Assembly: GCF_048569485.1 (NCBI RefSeq)
Contig: NC_134358.1
Span: forward strand, 239,779,404 to 239,843,403
Length of the DNA: 64,000 nt
Origin: Anomaloglossus baeobatrachus
Lineage: Eukaryota; Chordata; Amphibia; Anura; Aromobatidae
Reading direction: 5' to 3'
The notes beneath the pieces are model-generated. The model did no database searches. It saw nothing but the letters and a program-made list of their open reading frames with translations, and was not told the DNA's origin. Both the position numbers and the translations under genes were made by a program. Below are positions 1-11,105 of the stretch, one piece after another; within the stretch, counting starts at the first letter, position 1, and each line of letters starts with the position of its first letter.

Positions 1-720
1 GATTTTGATTATGTTACGTTGTCATATTGAAAATTTTCATTTTTTTCTCAAAAATGTTGCTTTAGCATCAATTTTCTCACTTTTTCAAGAGGTAATTCCA
101 AAAATGTTACCCCAATGTTTGTTACCCACTTTCTTATGAGCGTGGTGATACCTCACATGTGATCTGAAACCTTTGTTTGGATAAATGGGAGGGCTTGGAA
201 CGGAAGGAGCAATATTTGAATTTTGGAAAGGAAAATTGGCTGAAAAAGATTGCAGGCACCATGTCACATTTGGAGGGCCCCTAAGGTATGTAAACAGCAG
301 AAACCCCCCACAAGTGTCCCCATTTTGGAAACTAGGCCCCTCAAGGAATTTATCTAGATGTTTGTTGAGTACCCCGAACTCCCAGTTGCTTCACAGAATT
401 TTATAACGTTGAGCCACGAAAATAAAAAAATAAAATTTTACCACAAAATTGTTACTTCAACCAGGTAGCTTTTTTTTCACAAGGGTAACAGGAAAAAAAT
501 CACCATGAAATTTATTGTGCAATTTCTCCTGAGTTTGGTGATACCTTATATGTGGTGGAAATCAACTGTTTGGGCACAAGGCAGGGCTCGGAAGGGAAGG
601 AGTGCCATTTGACTGCAAAATTGGCTGGAATCAATAGCGGACACCATGTTGCATTAGGAGAACAATCAAAGTGAGGAGGTGCTCCGGCACAAAACGTCCA
701 TGCAGACAAAATTGTTAGAG
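1..720. repeat. Diverged dispersed or tandem repeat, two units about 393 bp apart
   Basis: Two related units lie head to tail. A block with 'ggtgatacct', then 'agggcttggaacggaagga' and then a 'ggcaccatgt' stretch begins near 144. It returns in mutated form near 537 ('ggtgatacct', 'agggctcggaagggaagga', 'gacaccatgt'). The part between about 300 and 410 ('ccccattttggaaactag' and onward) is a motif I have met often in frog repeats. No coding capacity. The class of element is unknown. Confidence 0.6.
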
Positions 721-739
721 ATTAAAAAAACATCTTTAA

Positions 740-1640
740 TTCCTAATGGTTAAAAAACATGGTGAGGATAAAATTTCCTATGATTGCCGCGTTTCAGACG
801 CTGGGTCTTTAGTCATAATCATAAGGAGAAACCACACTAGTGCGATATAAATAGTCTTGTGAAAGCTAAAAAAGAGGAAATGACATGGTCAAAACAATTA
901 ATTATGCAAAATAGAGGACATTAAATATGCAAAAAGAGTGTATGACCTCAGACTCAATAAATATACCAAAGATCAGTCCGTTTGTTTAAACCTGCAGGTT
1001 GTCTAGTATTCATATATAATATCATAAAGGCTTCTTGTTGGTGTAACATTTGAATACGATTTTCACCCGTATTATTGGTTATAATGTGTTTCAGGGCATG
1101 CACTTTAAAATTGCTCAGATCACCACAATGGGCATGTACAAAATGGGATGAAGCACCAGAAAGATTCCTAGAAGTGGGGTTACGTATGTCATAAATATGT
1201 TCGGAAATACGGACACGCAAGGGGCGGCTAGTACAACCGACATACTGAAGCTGGCATTCCTGACAAGTGATGACATAAATAACAAAGGAATCATTACAAT
1301 TCAAAAAAACATCATTCTTTAGAATTTTGTTAGTGGCAGTGGACAGAATGGATTTTTCATTAGTCATAAATGGACATAAGCCACATGCCCTCCTAGCACA
1401 TTTAAAAGAACCTGTTAATGACAGCCAGTTACGATGGGATTTTTTTACACATTTTTTAGTATGATCAGAAGGAGAAATGGTACTGCCAATACTTTTGCCT
1501 TTTTTAGAGACAAAATTGACCCCCCAAATCAAGAATCTTTCTGACTGCTTCATCCGAGTGTAAAACTGGAAGACATTTTTTAATGATGCCAACAATTTGG
1601 GAATAATTCACACTGAATTCAGCAACCGGGGGGTATGGGG
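740..1640 (-). mobile_element. Penelope-like retroelement, 5'-truncated fragment
   Basis: The fragment holds the 3' end of a Penelope-like element on the minus strand: the endonuclease end of the ORF (954-1595) and an A/T-rich 3' tail (about 740-953). The reverse transcriptase that normally precedes the endonuclease is missing, as expected for 5' truncation during target-primed insertion. Edges are approximate. Confidence 0.7.
954..1595 (-). pseudogene. GIY-YIG endonuclease domain of a Penelope-like element
   Basis: The 213-residue open frame matches the C-terminal part of Penelope-like element proteins. A cysteine cluster (C66, C71, C74; 'CARRACGLCPF') resembles the zinc-binding motif that precedes the nuclease. 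The nuclease core follows: 'VIYVITC' (105-111, the GIY half with V for G), 'YVG' (118-120), 'RPLRVRISEH' (124-133, with the expected catalytic arginine) and a downstream glutamate in 'QQEAF' (E188). The enzyme nicks target DNA for insertion. The domain is uninterrupted, but the RT half is absent and no start context supports translation, so it is a dead fragment. An ATG at codon 1 is incidental, because the real protein would be far longer. Confidence 0.75.
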
Positions 1641-1670
1641 GGTTACCTGGAAGGGCCTGGGGAGCAGTTT

Positions 1671-1702
1671 TCTGTCACATGTGTCATGGCACATGTGACA
1701 GA
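1671..1702. repeat. Perfect 13-bp inverted repeat with 6-bp loop
   Basis: 'tctgtcacatgtg' is followed by 6 bases and its exact reverse complement. It lies just upstream (in element sense) of the Penelope-like fragment. It may be the tip of a MITE or a hairpin inherited from another repeat; function unknown. Confidence 0.7.
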
Positions 1703-2150
1703 AATCAGAGGAAGAAGGTGAATGCGGACGGCGCGCTGCTGTGCTCGCCGGTGTGCGCGCCGCCATCTTGGATTATGGAGGGGGGATTGGGGGTCGGGGG
1801 GGCACTTTAGCAACACCGGGGGATCAGAGGGGACCGGGGAGGAGATTTATCTCCCAGCTGACATGTTTGATCATGCTAAGTGGGAGATAAATAATTTTTT
1901 ACCGGCGCTATTATTTAACGTGGTCATCGGTATATGGTGCATACTAGTGATCACGTGATCGGGGACCGGAAAAAAACGGCCTGAGTCATGATCTCCAGGG
2001 TCTCAGGTACCCCCGGTAGCTGAAACTCCAGAGATTTTCCATCGCTGGGGGGCGCTACAGGCTTTTTTCGGCCTGGCGTCTCAAAGCGTCGGTACAGAAC
2101 AAGTACCCTGTTTTTCCGACGTCTTGAGACGTTAGGCCGTCGTTATAGGG
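1703..2150. repeat. GC-rich repeat remnant with imperfect hairpin
   Basis: No gene is seen. At 2071-2092 and 2116-2137 there are 22-bp inverted arms (18 matches by eye); the mismatches are all C/T-type changes, as expected from CpG decay. Probably the end of an old DNA element. Confidence 0.4.
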
Positions 2151-2653
2151 TTAATCTACAACCGGGCCAGGGGACTGTGAGTGGTCGGAACTGATTTGTA
2201 AATAGCTGCACCTGTTGTGTACCCTACCAGAATTAGGGTGACTTGTGATTTTACACAGGATGTCTGTTAACCGGGAACGGTGCACTGACGAGTGGCACAA
2301 ATGGACTCCGTCGTTAAACATCCTTGTGTTGTGAGTGACATAGTAAGAAAGTTTTACCTGTTTAATAAGTGAACAAATTTGATAATACAGACAGGAATGT
2401 TTTATGCTTTTGATATTTGAACAAGCTTTATAATGTCGGTGATCTTTTGCTGCTAATAACCAGTACCTGACAAATGCTTGGATTACCATGTTGAAACAGT
2501 GAACTGCGCAGAGTTAACATGTTATTGCAATGTTGATAAATGGTGCCGACCATAAAAGGAAGAATGTTTACCTGTTTATTGCATACTAAAAATTGCGGTG
2601 TACTAACTTTGTTTGGTTGCAGCCCGGGAGTGCTGCCATTGGCCGTGGGGGAA
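2151..2653 (+). mobile_element. LTR element fragment: internal 3' end and purine tract
   Basis: Non-coding stretch that ends in 'gtgggggaa' immediately before an LTR start at 2654, which fits a polypurine tract. Read as the 3' internal end of a broken Gypsy-type element. Nothing of gag or pol remains. Confidence 0.45.
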
Positions 2654-3770
2654 TGTGGCGCCCCTGATGCTTCAGTCACCACATGGTACTGCACCTCACT
2701 TAAGGTGCTGTACTCATTCTGGATTCAGAGGTGGTCGGTACCGGTATTACAACACTCCAACTCATACACAAAACCAGGTTGGCCTCCCCACTGGGGAATG
2801 GCTATGGTTGGGTCTTATGGCAGTCACCAAACATGGGGAGCTGACACCCAATAGTGACAGGGAACCGAGTGAAGGAACAGCCACCAGGGGGAGTAGGAGC
2901 AACAGAACAGTTAGCGAGTTCTCCAGCAGGAGATGAAGAGAGAAGTCGGGTTTTACCAGTGGCTCTGGTGGGACGCAGGAGCTAATATGGTAGCCGAGGG
3001 GAGAGCTTCATTGATCCCTCAGGACTGGCGAAGTGCAGGGTGCAGAATCCTAGGGTGGATATACTTCAGGTTGTCCACCAAAATCTGCAACCCAGGGGGA
3101 TTGCATGTCCCTCCGGCCCCCACAGTTCCTGGAGCACAGTGCTAGATAGGATCCGGGGTTGTGCTCCAAGGTAGGCCCCACAACGGACCCACAGCACCTG
3201 CATATGAGACGGAAGTAAACACTTTTCAAGAACCGGGGTCCCCAAGAAGCTTCAAGCTACAGGGATTCACATTTTGAAGTGCAAGGAGGAAGGGCCCACC
3301 GTTCACTGTACCAGTTCTGACTTCCAATGGATTCGGGATCGGCTGGGGCCCATCACGGCGGTGACTGGCATTTTCTGGGTAAAGCCAGGACTGTGAGTAA
3401 AGAAAACCTTGAACCCACAGAGACTGTGTCCACCTGTCCTTGCCGACATCAGCGCCCTGCGTTTCGGTGCCCGCCATTCCCCCATCATCCTCCCTGGGGC
3501 CCGCTCCACCTGTGGGGAGCAGAAGCATCTTAACTGGTATAATCATCTGCCCTGGAGGACAGCGACAGCAACGGTGGCTATTCCCTGGCCGCGTACCGCA
3601 GGTGGCGTGACAACATAATTCCTCCACCATCATCACCCCCCCCTTCAACCCTTCTTTATTGTACACCTCAGGGCCACGAAACCGGGCAGGTCCACCCGTG
3701 ACATCCCCTGACCCAACATCACCGAGCCCAGCGAAGAGTAAGGTTAACCCTTTGCTCCGTTCGTACTACA
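2654..3770 (+). mobile_element. LTR of a Gypsy-type element (tgtggcgcccctg family)
   Basis: Starts 'tgtggcgcccctgatgc' and is colinear by eye with the solo LTR at 28531-29829. Shared blocks include the 'gtactgcacctc' block, the 'accagggggag' block, the 'ctggccgcgtacc' block and the 'cacgaaaccgggc' block near the end. The right edge is uncertain (3690-3775) and I found no clean target duplication. Fossil, clearly old. Confidence 0.6.
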
Positions 3771-3904
3771 GAATCGCTTACCTCTCCCTGCCAATCAGGT
3801 CCCTGTAATGCAATCACAGGGACCTGATCACTGCCATGGTAACCCTGGGTCTTCACCATGATGACCCCTGGCTACTAAGGTATGGATTGCCTCACAGACC
3901 ATGG

Positions 3905-4145
3905 AACTTAGGTCACTGGAGTTCCTTGCAATAAGGTCCCGTAGTAAAGACCGTTAGGCCTAGATACAGGGAACACCTTTGACGTCACAAGGTAAACAGA
4001 GTTCATGTCAATGGATCTGCAGGAAACCCCGTTGATCCGCCGACATGATTTCGATTCACCTTGTGATGTCACCAAAGTTCCATGCAGTAAGGTCCTGCGG
4101 TAAGACTCTGGGGAAATGGCTGCAGGGAGCTCCAGTGATGTCAAA
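3905..4145. repeat. Short direct and inverted repeats
   Basis: A unit around 3918 ('gttccttgcaataaggtccc') recurs around 4076 ('gttccatgcagtaaggtcct'). The stretch 3969-4010 is an inverted match to 4045-4085 ('gacgtcacaaggt' against 'accttgtgatgtca'). Looks like a small palindromic repeat with a tandem partner. Confidence 0.5.
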
Positions 4146-4189
4146 TTAGCAAATAAAAGCACCAAAAAATCAACATGTGCATTACACAT

Positions 4190-4440
4190 GCTTTTTTTTC
4201 CTGTGTTTTTCACTGACTCAATTGAAGTCAATTGGTGAAAAAGCAAGAAAAAAATGCAGAAACAATTGACATGCTGGTTTTTTTTCAGCAAAAAAAACCT
4301 GCAAGGAAAAAAGAAGCAGCGTGTGCACAGCAAGTCAGGATTCTCATAGACTTTGCTGGGATGATTTTTCCTTGCTTTTGTTGATTTAAAAAAGCAAGAA
4401 AAAACGCATAAAGAAACCAACGTGGGCACAAGGCCTTATG
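4190..4440. repeat. A/T-rich MITE fragment
   Basis: Poly-A and poly-T runs with 'aaaaagcaagaaaaaa'-type motifs on both strands, ending in 'gtgggcacaaggcctta', a terminus I associate with frog MITEs. Only one end is recognisable. Confidence 0.4.
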
Positions 4441-4788
4441 TGTAGTTAGCTTAGCAGGGGAGTAACTTAGCTGTATTTAGATACAAAACCTGGCTGCCTT
4501 CAACAAACTGCTGCAAATACTTCCCCCACTGCTCACATTGTGACTGATTCTGTGGTTGGCGACCCCATTCACCTTATCTATCAGCCTCAGTCCCTCGTCT
4601 TCCTCATCTCCTCCCGACCCCCAGATTCCAAAGTGTTCAAAGCAGCACCATTTATAGCATACGCGGTCAGCTGCACTCTCCTGCAATACAGCTCACCCCT
4701 TTTCCACATGGTCGCAAATAAGTAGATAAATGAACAGACGCTGTTGGTGACTGAACAGAGCGAGGGAGAGGGAGTCAAAGTAAATATA
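4441..4788. other. No gene seen
   Basis: Unique-looking sequence without repeats, splice-flanked exons or a convincing open frame. Confidence 0.4.
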
Positions 4789-5230
4789 AGGCTACTTTCA
4801 CACATCCGGTTTTTGCTCTGCGGCACAATACGGCGCTCTGCAGAAAAACCGCAACCGTTTTTTTTGCCGCCGGTTGCGTTTTTTTTTGCATAGACTTACA
4901 TTAGTGCCGTATTGTGCCGCATGGGCTTGCGTTCGGTCCGGTTTTTGCCGCATGCGGCAGATTTAGCCGATGCCGCGGACGGATGCGGCATATTTTTCAA
5001 TGCATGCCTATGGATGCCGGATGCGGCGCGATGCGGAAAAAAACGCATCCGGCCGCCGCATGCGGTTTCTTCCACTGCGCATGCTCAGTAGCGTGCCGCA
5101 ACCGCAAAAAAACGGACCAGCCGCATGTAAAAACTTATGCAAAGGATGCGGTGTTTTCGCCGCATCCGTTGCATAGGTTTCACAGCCGGATTGAGCCGCA
5201 CGGCTCAAACCGGATGTGTGAAAGTAGCCT
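4789..5230. mobile_element. 442-bp MITE with perfect 24-bp terminal inverted repeats
   Basis: The left end 'aggctactttcacacatcc' (4789 onward) is the exact reverse complement of the right end (5207-5230) over 24 bases. The interior is built from short palindromes of the type 'gccgcatgcggc' and poly-A/poly-T runs, and would fold strongly. No coding capacity. No convincing target duplication was found, so the superfamily is open. Confidence 0.85.
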
Positions 5231-6744
5231 AAGCCATGCCTGCGCTGTTGGGACGACGAGGCACACTAAACGTTCTGCCTCACAAACGCTATGTGGCAGT
5301 CAAGACTGCCACTACCGGCCCTCACCTGATTTATCTTATGCAAAGGCCTGTAGCAGACTGTACATCCTGCGCAGAGCCAGGGAGACTGAGTTCACTGGCA
5401 GAGGTTGGAGAGGGCAGAGCTCAGCGCTGCCCGGCTGCTTCTATTGAGAGAGCAGGAACAGCGCAACTCCTCTCACACTGACAAGAGCCGGCGGTTTATC
5501 TGCTGGCAGGCGCCGGGCCCTTAACCTTGCAGGCCCGGTCGCGATGCCGACTGCGGTCATTACGCCCCTGCCTTTTTCTTTCCCTAGGCTTTATGCTCTG
5601 AGTTCGTTCCCCTACACATTAATGTCATTTTTGGCCAGCCCCAATCTTTGATACTGGCTGTGACAAACCCCTGTTTGACTGGGCTAGGCCATGTAAAGTG
5701 TTTGCTGAAGGGCTTTATGCCACATCTGATACCATTATCCCACTCTCTGGGCCTACAGTAGTGTGTGAAATGGCGCTGGGCATATATTTATTTTTGACAG
5801 AACCTTGCTAATCGAATAGCTGATTTTTCAACTTCATGTGGAACCTCAAATTTAAGGAAATTCTACTAGAACTCAATCCTCCGAGGATTGATCCGCTCAT
5901 CTCTACTACACAGTGTGGCTGGGATTTGACCACTTAGGGTCTTTATCAGAACTTTATCTAACATTTCTTGTTTAATTCCTGTAAAGTCTGGCAACCATAG
6001 ACGCATGCCACTGCTCGATGCCTGCTAGTGCTGAGACAATATAATACCTGTTCAAATGCAAACTGAACAAATGCCACGTCGCCACAGCTGACTGGTTTCT
6101 GGCATGAAACTAAATGACCAAGCACCGGTAACTGAATTACAACAAATATTGTTCACGATAGTGGTGACAGCCAGTCACCTAGGTAAAGGCGCTTAGAATG
6201 TATTGCCAAAGTTTTTGATCTCTTTATTCGGCTCCCTTTCTCATTGTGAGGCTCGGAGACACTCGCACCTCATGCTAAGTTGTGCACTATAGTGGCAGAT
6301 GTGACACAATACAAGATAATGATATTGAAATAAAATGTATCCCAAATTTATCTTAATCAGCAGAAAATATCACATGTTAGTATTTTATAATTTAGGAGTT
6401 TGATGGGTTATTCTATAATAATATTAAAAAGGTGACCATGTGCTATAGCTAGCTGTTATTGACTGAATTCTCATTTGACTGACACCAATACTTTTCAGCT
6501 TCCTTATATTTCGTGTTGCATGCATGTGTGGTCAGTTGGGAGAAGAGCAAAAGTTTCTGTCAAGCTTAAGCAATTACTTTTCTCCCATTGAAGTCCAACA
6601 TGCCTGTTGCTTTTTCATATCATATGCCACAATGGACATAACACCTGCTCATACATTGGCTGCAGAACCCAGCACAGTTGCTGAAAATGGGTCAAAATTT
6701 TGTCAATGCCATCTAAGATTATCTTTGTCTTCTTACAATAAACA
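5231..6744. other. No gene seen; one repeat terminus
   Basis: Largely unique sequence. Near 5895-5912, 'ccgctcatctctac' resembles a terminus also seen near 19570 ('cgctcatctctag'), probably the end of a dispersed repeat covering about 5800-5912. No exon or RNA gene recognised. Confidence 0.4.
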
Positions 6745-7040
6745 GTCCCCATTCAATAATATCACCCCCTATCCTGCAATAATGTCCCCATCCTGTAATA
6801 ATGTCAATTGTTCTGTAATAATATCCCCCACCCTGTAATAATGTCCAGCATCCTGTCATATTGGTCCCCACTCTATATGTCCCCTGTCCTGCATAATGTC
6901 CACTACAATGTAATAATGTCCCCCATCCTGATATAATATCCTCAATCCTGTTATAATGTCCCTTATCCTGTAATATTGTCTCCAATTCTGTAATATTGGT
7001 CCTCATCCTATAATAATATCCCCATCCTGATCGCCTTTGT
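6745..7040. repeat. Degenerate minisatellite, about 20-25 bp unit
   Basis: Repeats of a 'cctgtaataatgtcccc' core with substitutions and length variation. The same core in the opposite orientation makes up the blocks at 25080-25500 and 26158-26420. Confidence 0.8.
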
Positions 7041-7194
7041 CTAGTAATGTCCACCCTCAGGGGGTTGCATGTTTGAGACCCCTGCTCTAGGTGATGTCAT
7101 GCATTGAAGTTGATACTGTTTGCCTAATGACAAGTGTTTGCTTAATGATAAGTACATTATATTGATTTCACTGTTTGGGCTCTGTTAAAGATTA

Positions 7195-7755
7195 ATGTCT
7201 CCTAGTCTGTAATAATGTCCCACGTCCTGTAAATAATGGCCCTCATCCTGAAATAATGCATAGTGTCCTGTAATAATCACTGCATCCTGGTCTTCATTTT
7301 AAAATAATGGTCCCATCTTGTAGTAATGTCCCCCATTTTGGTCCCCTTCTTGTAGTAATGTACCCATGCTGGTCTCCTTCATGTAGGAATGTCCCCACCC
7401 TGGTCCATTTTGTGTACTAATGTCCCCATCCAGGTTCCTTTCTTGTATTGATCTCCCCATCTTGGTCCCCATCTTGTAGTGACGTCCCCATTCTTGTCCC
7501 ATCTTGCAGTAATGTCGCCATCCTGGTCCCCATCTTGTAGTAATGTGCCCATCCTGGTCGCCATTTTGTAGTAATGTACCCATCCTGGTCCAATCTTGCA
7601 GTAATGTCCCAATCTTGGTACCCCTTCTTATAGCAATGTACCCATCCTGGTTCCATCTTGCAGTAATAACCCTATTGTGCTCCCTTTCTTATAGTAATAT
7701 CCCCATCCTGGTCTCCATCTTGTAGTAAGATCCCCATCCACTTTTGTAGTAAGAC
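7195..7755. repeat. Minisatellite, second block, longer unit
   Basis: Unit core 'cttgtagtaatgtcccc' followed by 'atcctggtcc'-like sequence, about 30 bp, with graded divergence from the first block. 7041-7194 is unrelated spacer. The open frames here are a consequence of the repeat. Confidence 0.8.
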
Positions 7756-8149
7756 ACTGAGCACATTTATTACAGCTCTGTGCCGACAATAGGAAAAGAA
7801 AGATGATTTTTTTAAAACATTAAACCTTTGGGCTATTTTACTTTGAAACCTCAGACCTCCTTTAATAATGAGAACATATCTCACACCAGTGATGTAATCC
7901 TAGTATAATCTAATTTATTCTCAGACCCACCGACTTGCATTGCTGATTTTGATCAGTACCTCAGATGAAAATTGGTCATGCCTCCACGTTTTTCTGAGGA
8001 TCGCACAGTTCATGAAAAATCATGTCTACGTAAATGGCCACATTATCTATCACAGGTATGAGTGCTATCTGTGAAAACTATGAAAGCAAAAATCAGATAT
8101 ATGAATGAGGCCTTAAAAATGAGTTAAAAAAATAGAGGTGTCTGATTAG
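7756..8149. other. No gene seen
   Basis: Unremarkable A/T-rich sequence without repeats or a supported exon. Confidence 0.4.
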
Positions 8150-8530
8150 CTCCAATCTTATTCTGAAGCAAGACGATGACCACAACATACAGTCAATGTC
8201 ATTAATAAAAATAACTTTAGTGTAAAGAATAAGGAGTCCTGGAAGTGGTTATATGGTGCCTACAGAGTTGTGATTGCAACATCATTGAGTCTGAGTGATG
8301 TCATATGAAGGGACAGAGAGATTTGCACAAGCCTATATTCACAGATATTTGGTTATTTCTCCAAGATGTTTGGAACAACCTCCCTGTCAAGTTACATCAA
8401 AGACTTTGTGCAATTCTACCTAGAAGAATTGATGCTTTTTAGAAGGCAAACTGTGGTCACATCCAATAATGACTTGATTTAGATTTGTCTTTTCTTTATT
8501 CACTTTGTATTTTAACTGATATATATAAAC
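8150..8530 (+). mobile_element. Tc1-like transposase relic, 3' part
   Basis: The sequence follows the 3' coding end and 3' region of a common Tc1-like family. 'gaagcaagacgatgaccac' corresponds to the second catalytic Asp region (QQDN-type), and 'ccaagatgtttggaacaacc' is the conserved segment near the C-terminus. Many substitutions; no long open frame remains. A second relic of the same family is at about 50690-50860. Confidence 0.65.
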
Positions 8531-8597
8531 TATTTAGGCGTCATGTGTCATCCCTGTGCTGTCCATGTTTAACATTGCAAAGTATAGGAGAAGCTAT

Positions 8598-10545
8598 GTA
8601 CCATATTTTGCAGACTATAAGACACAACGGATTATAAGATACACCCCAAATTTAAAGGAAGAAAATAGGAAAACAAATTTAATGTTAAAAGGGGGGTTCT
8701 GTCTTAAAATCCGAATCCGTTTTATAATCCGTATATAGCTTACTGGGGGATGCAGTGGAGCGGTGTCACAGGAGGCAGGGTCGCAGCTGAAAAAAGTTGG
8801 CAGTGGCACAACATGCTGTGCGTCCGAGGCTGGAAAGAGGGAGTGTGGCAGCAGCGTGATATGGGCACCATTGATATCCAGTCAGTGGACAAGATGGGTT
8901 TCAAGAAAATGGCTGCGGAGGCAGTGCATGCACATGTCGCGGGCGGAGGAGGGGACGCTGCGCTCTCCCACTGCTCGGGTCCGGCTGCCGCTGCTGCTGC
9001 GGCCTCTGCTGCTCGGTGGCTCAAGCGATGGGCCGGATCCCGGGGACTCGAGCGGTGCTCCTCGCCCGTGAGGGAAAAGGGGATTGGTTTTGGGATTTAT
9101 TGTTGTCCGTGACGCCACCCACGGTTGTGGTGATTGTGTGGACACCACCGCTGCTCTGTATGGGGATCCAGGGAGCGGTGACAGGGAGCAGCTTTGTTGT
9201 TATTCCTCCCCTCCGTGGGTAGGGGGTTGGTTGTCCCGGGGCCCGGTGATGGGGTAGGGATGGATGGCAGGCCGGGTGCGGGGCCTGGTGATGTGCAGGG
9301 TCGCGGGGGCAGCGCTGTGCCGTACGGCACGGTGGTACTCACTCAGCCTGAGACGTTGACACAGTTCTCGGTAAAACACACGGCTGGAAAGACGGTTCCC
9401 ACGGACGGCTGCTGTTGCTTTTCCCCGGTAGTTGGAGGTGACGGTCTCTGTCCCTGCACCTAGTGTAATGTTGGTAGCGATGGGTTCCCACCGGTAACCC
9501 ACTCCCCGACTTGGATATGGGCCGGAGGAGCCCCTCTTTGCCCGCAGGCGCTGGCCCTGAGAAACTGGTGCCTTGGCGGTAGCGGTGTCTCTCTCCTACG
9601 GTTGGACTGTTGCCTTCAATCGGGACTTAGTTGTTGGGAGACCCGGAGGTCCCCTTCACTGACGGATTTGGCAAATTCACGGCGACTCCTAAGGCCCCTG
9701 CCAATGGTGCTGGCTTCTCTTCGTATACCGTTCCGGTACCGCCGGGCCACCACCCGTCCACGGTCCTTTCGGCAACCTCCGATCAGCCTCTCCTGCAGAC
9801 GGTCACCACCATCTGCTAACCTTGCTGTCTCAGTCCGGGGCACACACCCGGACCAACTTCAGGCTTTCAACTGTCACTTTCTCTTCCACCTTAACTCCTC
9901 TCTCTTGCTCCTCTACCACTCAACTCCTAAACTCATCTCTAAACTGCCTGGTTTTCCCACCTCCAGGGCTGTGAACTCCTCGGTGGGCGGAGCCAACCGC
10001 CTGGCCCTCCCCCTGCTGTGGACATCAGCCCCTGGAGGAAGGCAACAAGGATTTCTGGTGTAGCTTTGGTGTACCTATCCGGGGTGTAGGGTGTGGTGGT
10101 GTCATTACCTGTGACCCCTGGCTTGCCCAGGGCGTCACACACAGTTTGAGATCCCAGAGAGCCGAGACCGCAATCTGTGCTTGTGCCGCCTTCGCAGCCA
10201 TTTTCCTGAAGTCAATCACGTCAGAAGCAGAGAACGTACAGATTGAGATCTCAGGTCTCTGAGATCTAAAACTGCCCGTTGCCTGCTTTTGCAGCCATTA
10301 TCCTGAAGTCTATCTTGTCCACTGACTGGAGATCAATAGTGCTTGTATCACGACACTTCCTCCTCCCAGCCTTGGGCCCCACAGCATGCCATGCCACATG
10401 CTGACTTCTATCAGCTGTGACCCTGCCTCCTGTGACCCTGCTCCATCACATCCCACAGTAAACTATATCTGGATTAGGATTTTCACCCCAACTTTTTGGG
10501 AAAAAAATAAGTCTTATAATTATAAAAATACAGTAATTTATTAAT
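8598..10545. mobile_element. Long-inverted-repeat (fold-back type) element, split
   Basis: The ends 'accatattttgcagactat' and 'ataattataaaaatacagta' are inverted relatives. Long arms (about 8598-8930 and 10200-10545) match in inverse orientation, for example 'gtcacaggaggcagggtc' (left) against 'gaccctgcctcctgtgac' (right) and 'ccagtcagtggacaagat' against 'atcttgtccactgactgg'. There is no transposase. A minus-strand solo LTR (8935-10139) interrupts it. Confidence 0.75.
8935..10139 (-). mobile_element. Solo LTR, Gypsy-type, with 4-bp target duplication caca
   Basis: Read on the minus strand it starts 'tgtgacgccctgggcaag' (at 10139) and ends '...cgcgaca' (at 8935). It is flanked by caca at 8931-8934 and 10140-10143. 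The end region aligns by eye with the LTR at 17659-18835 ('gtgacgccacccacgg' block and the 'acaccaccgctgc' block on the plus strand). No internal sequence remains, so this is the product of LTR-LTR recombination. Fossil. Confidence 0.8.
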
Positions 10546-11105
10546 CCATATGTGGAAAAACACTGACCAAACACTGATAACACACAATTCTAAAACACTG
10601 ATGATATCACTAGCAATTTTTTTTTGTGTACGTGTAATATCAATCTGAATGAAGCCTAACATTTGTATTTTTTAAAGCATTCTTACTTTGCAGCACTTTT
10701 TCCACAGCTGTCTGAAATGATTGCATAATACTGTACATTTTGGAAGAATTTCTTGTGGTGTGCGCTAAAAATAAAATATATTGTTAACAGTAAGAAACAA
10801 AAAGCAGCGCAGGCAACACTGTAAGGGCTTCCTAGCAATGGAAGTAGAGACTTGATTTTTTTCACTACAACTCCAAAACATGGACTACCAGCTATCATAT
10901 AAGACTGGAAAATCGCTTTTTATCCTTTAAACCTACTGTATATTTGCAAATAGTACCTGATGAAACCTGTACCTTTCACAATAGTATCACATAGCCTGTA
11001 CCTTTCCAAGATCTGTTTCACTGAGCACTTTTACCATATAAATCAAAATAATGGATTGAAGAAAATTCACCTTTCTACACCTAAGTAATCTCATGCACTG
11101 CTTGC
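10546..11105. other. No confirmed gene; one candidate short exon
   Basis: Unique-looking sequence. The only item of note is the splice-flanked stretch listed at 10687-10764. Confidence 0.4.
10687..10764 (-). other. Candidate 78-bp exon, unassigned
   Basis: On the minus strand a T-rich stretch ending 'ttttatttttag' precedes 78 bases followed by a strong donor 'gtaaga'. The length is a multiple of three and all three frames are open. I do not recognise the peptide in any frame. It could belong to a gene downstream of GCNT2, or be chance. Confidence 0.2.

Noticed and set aside
3226-3666. A minus-strand frame of 146 codons
   Set aside because: Lies antisense within an LTR.
7299-7656. Overlapping minus-strand frames with GDITARW-like repeats
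   Set aside because: Minisatellite translation in three frames.
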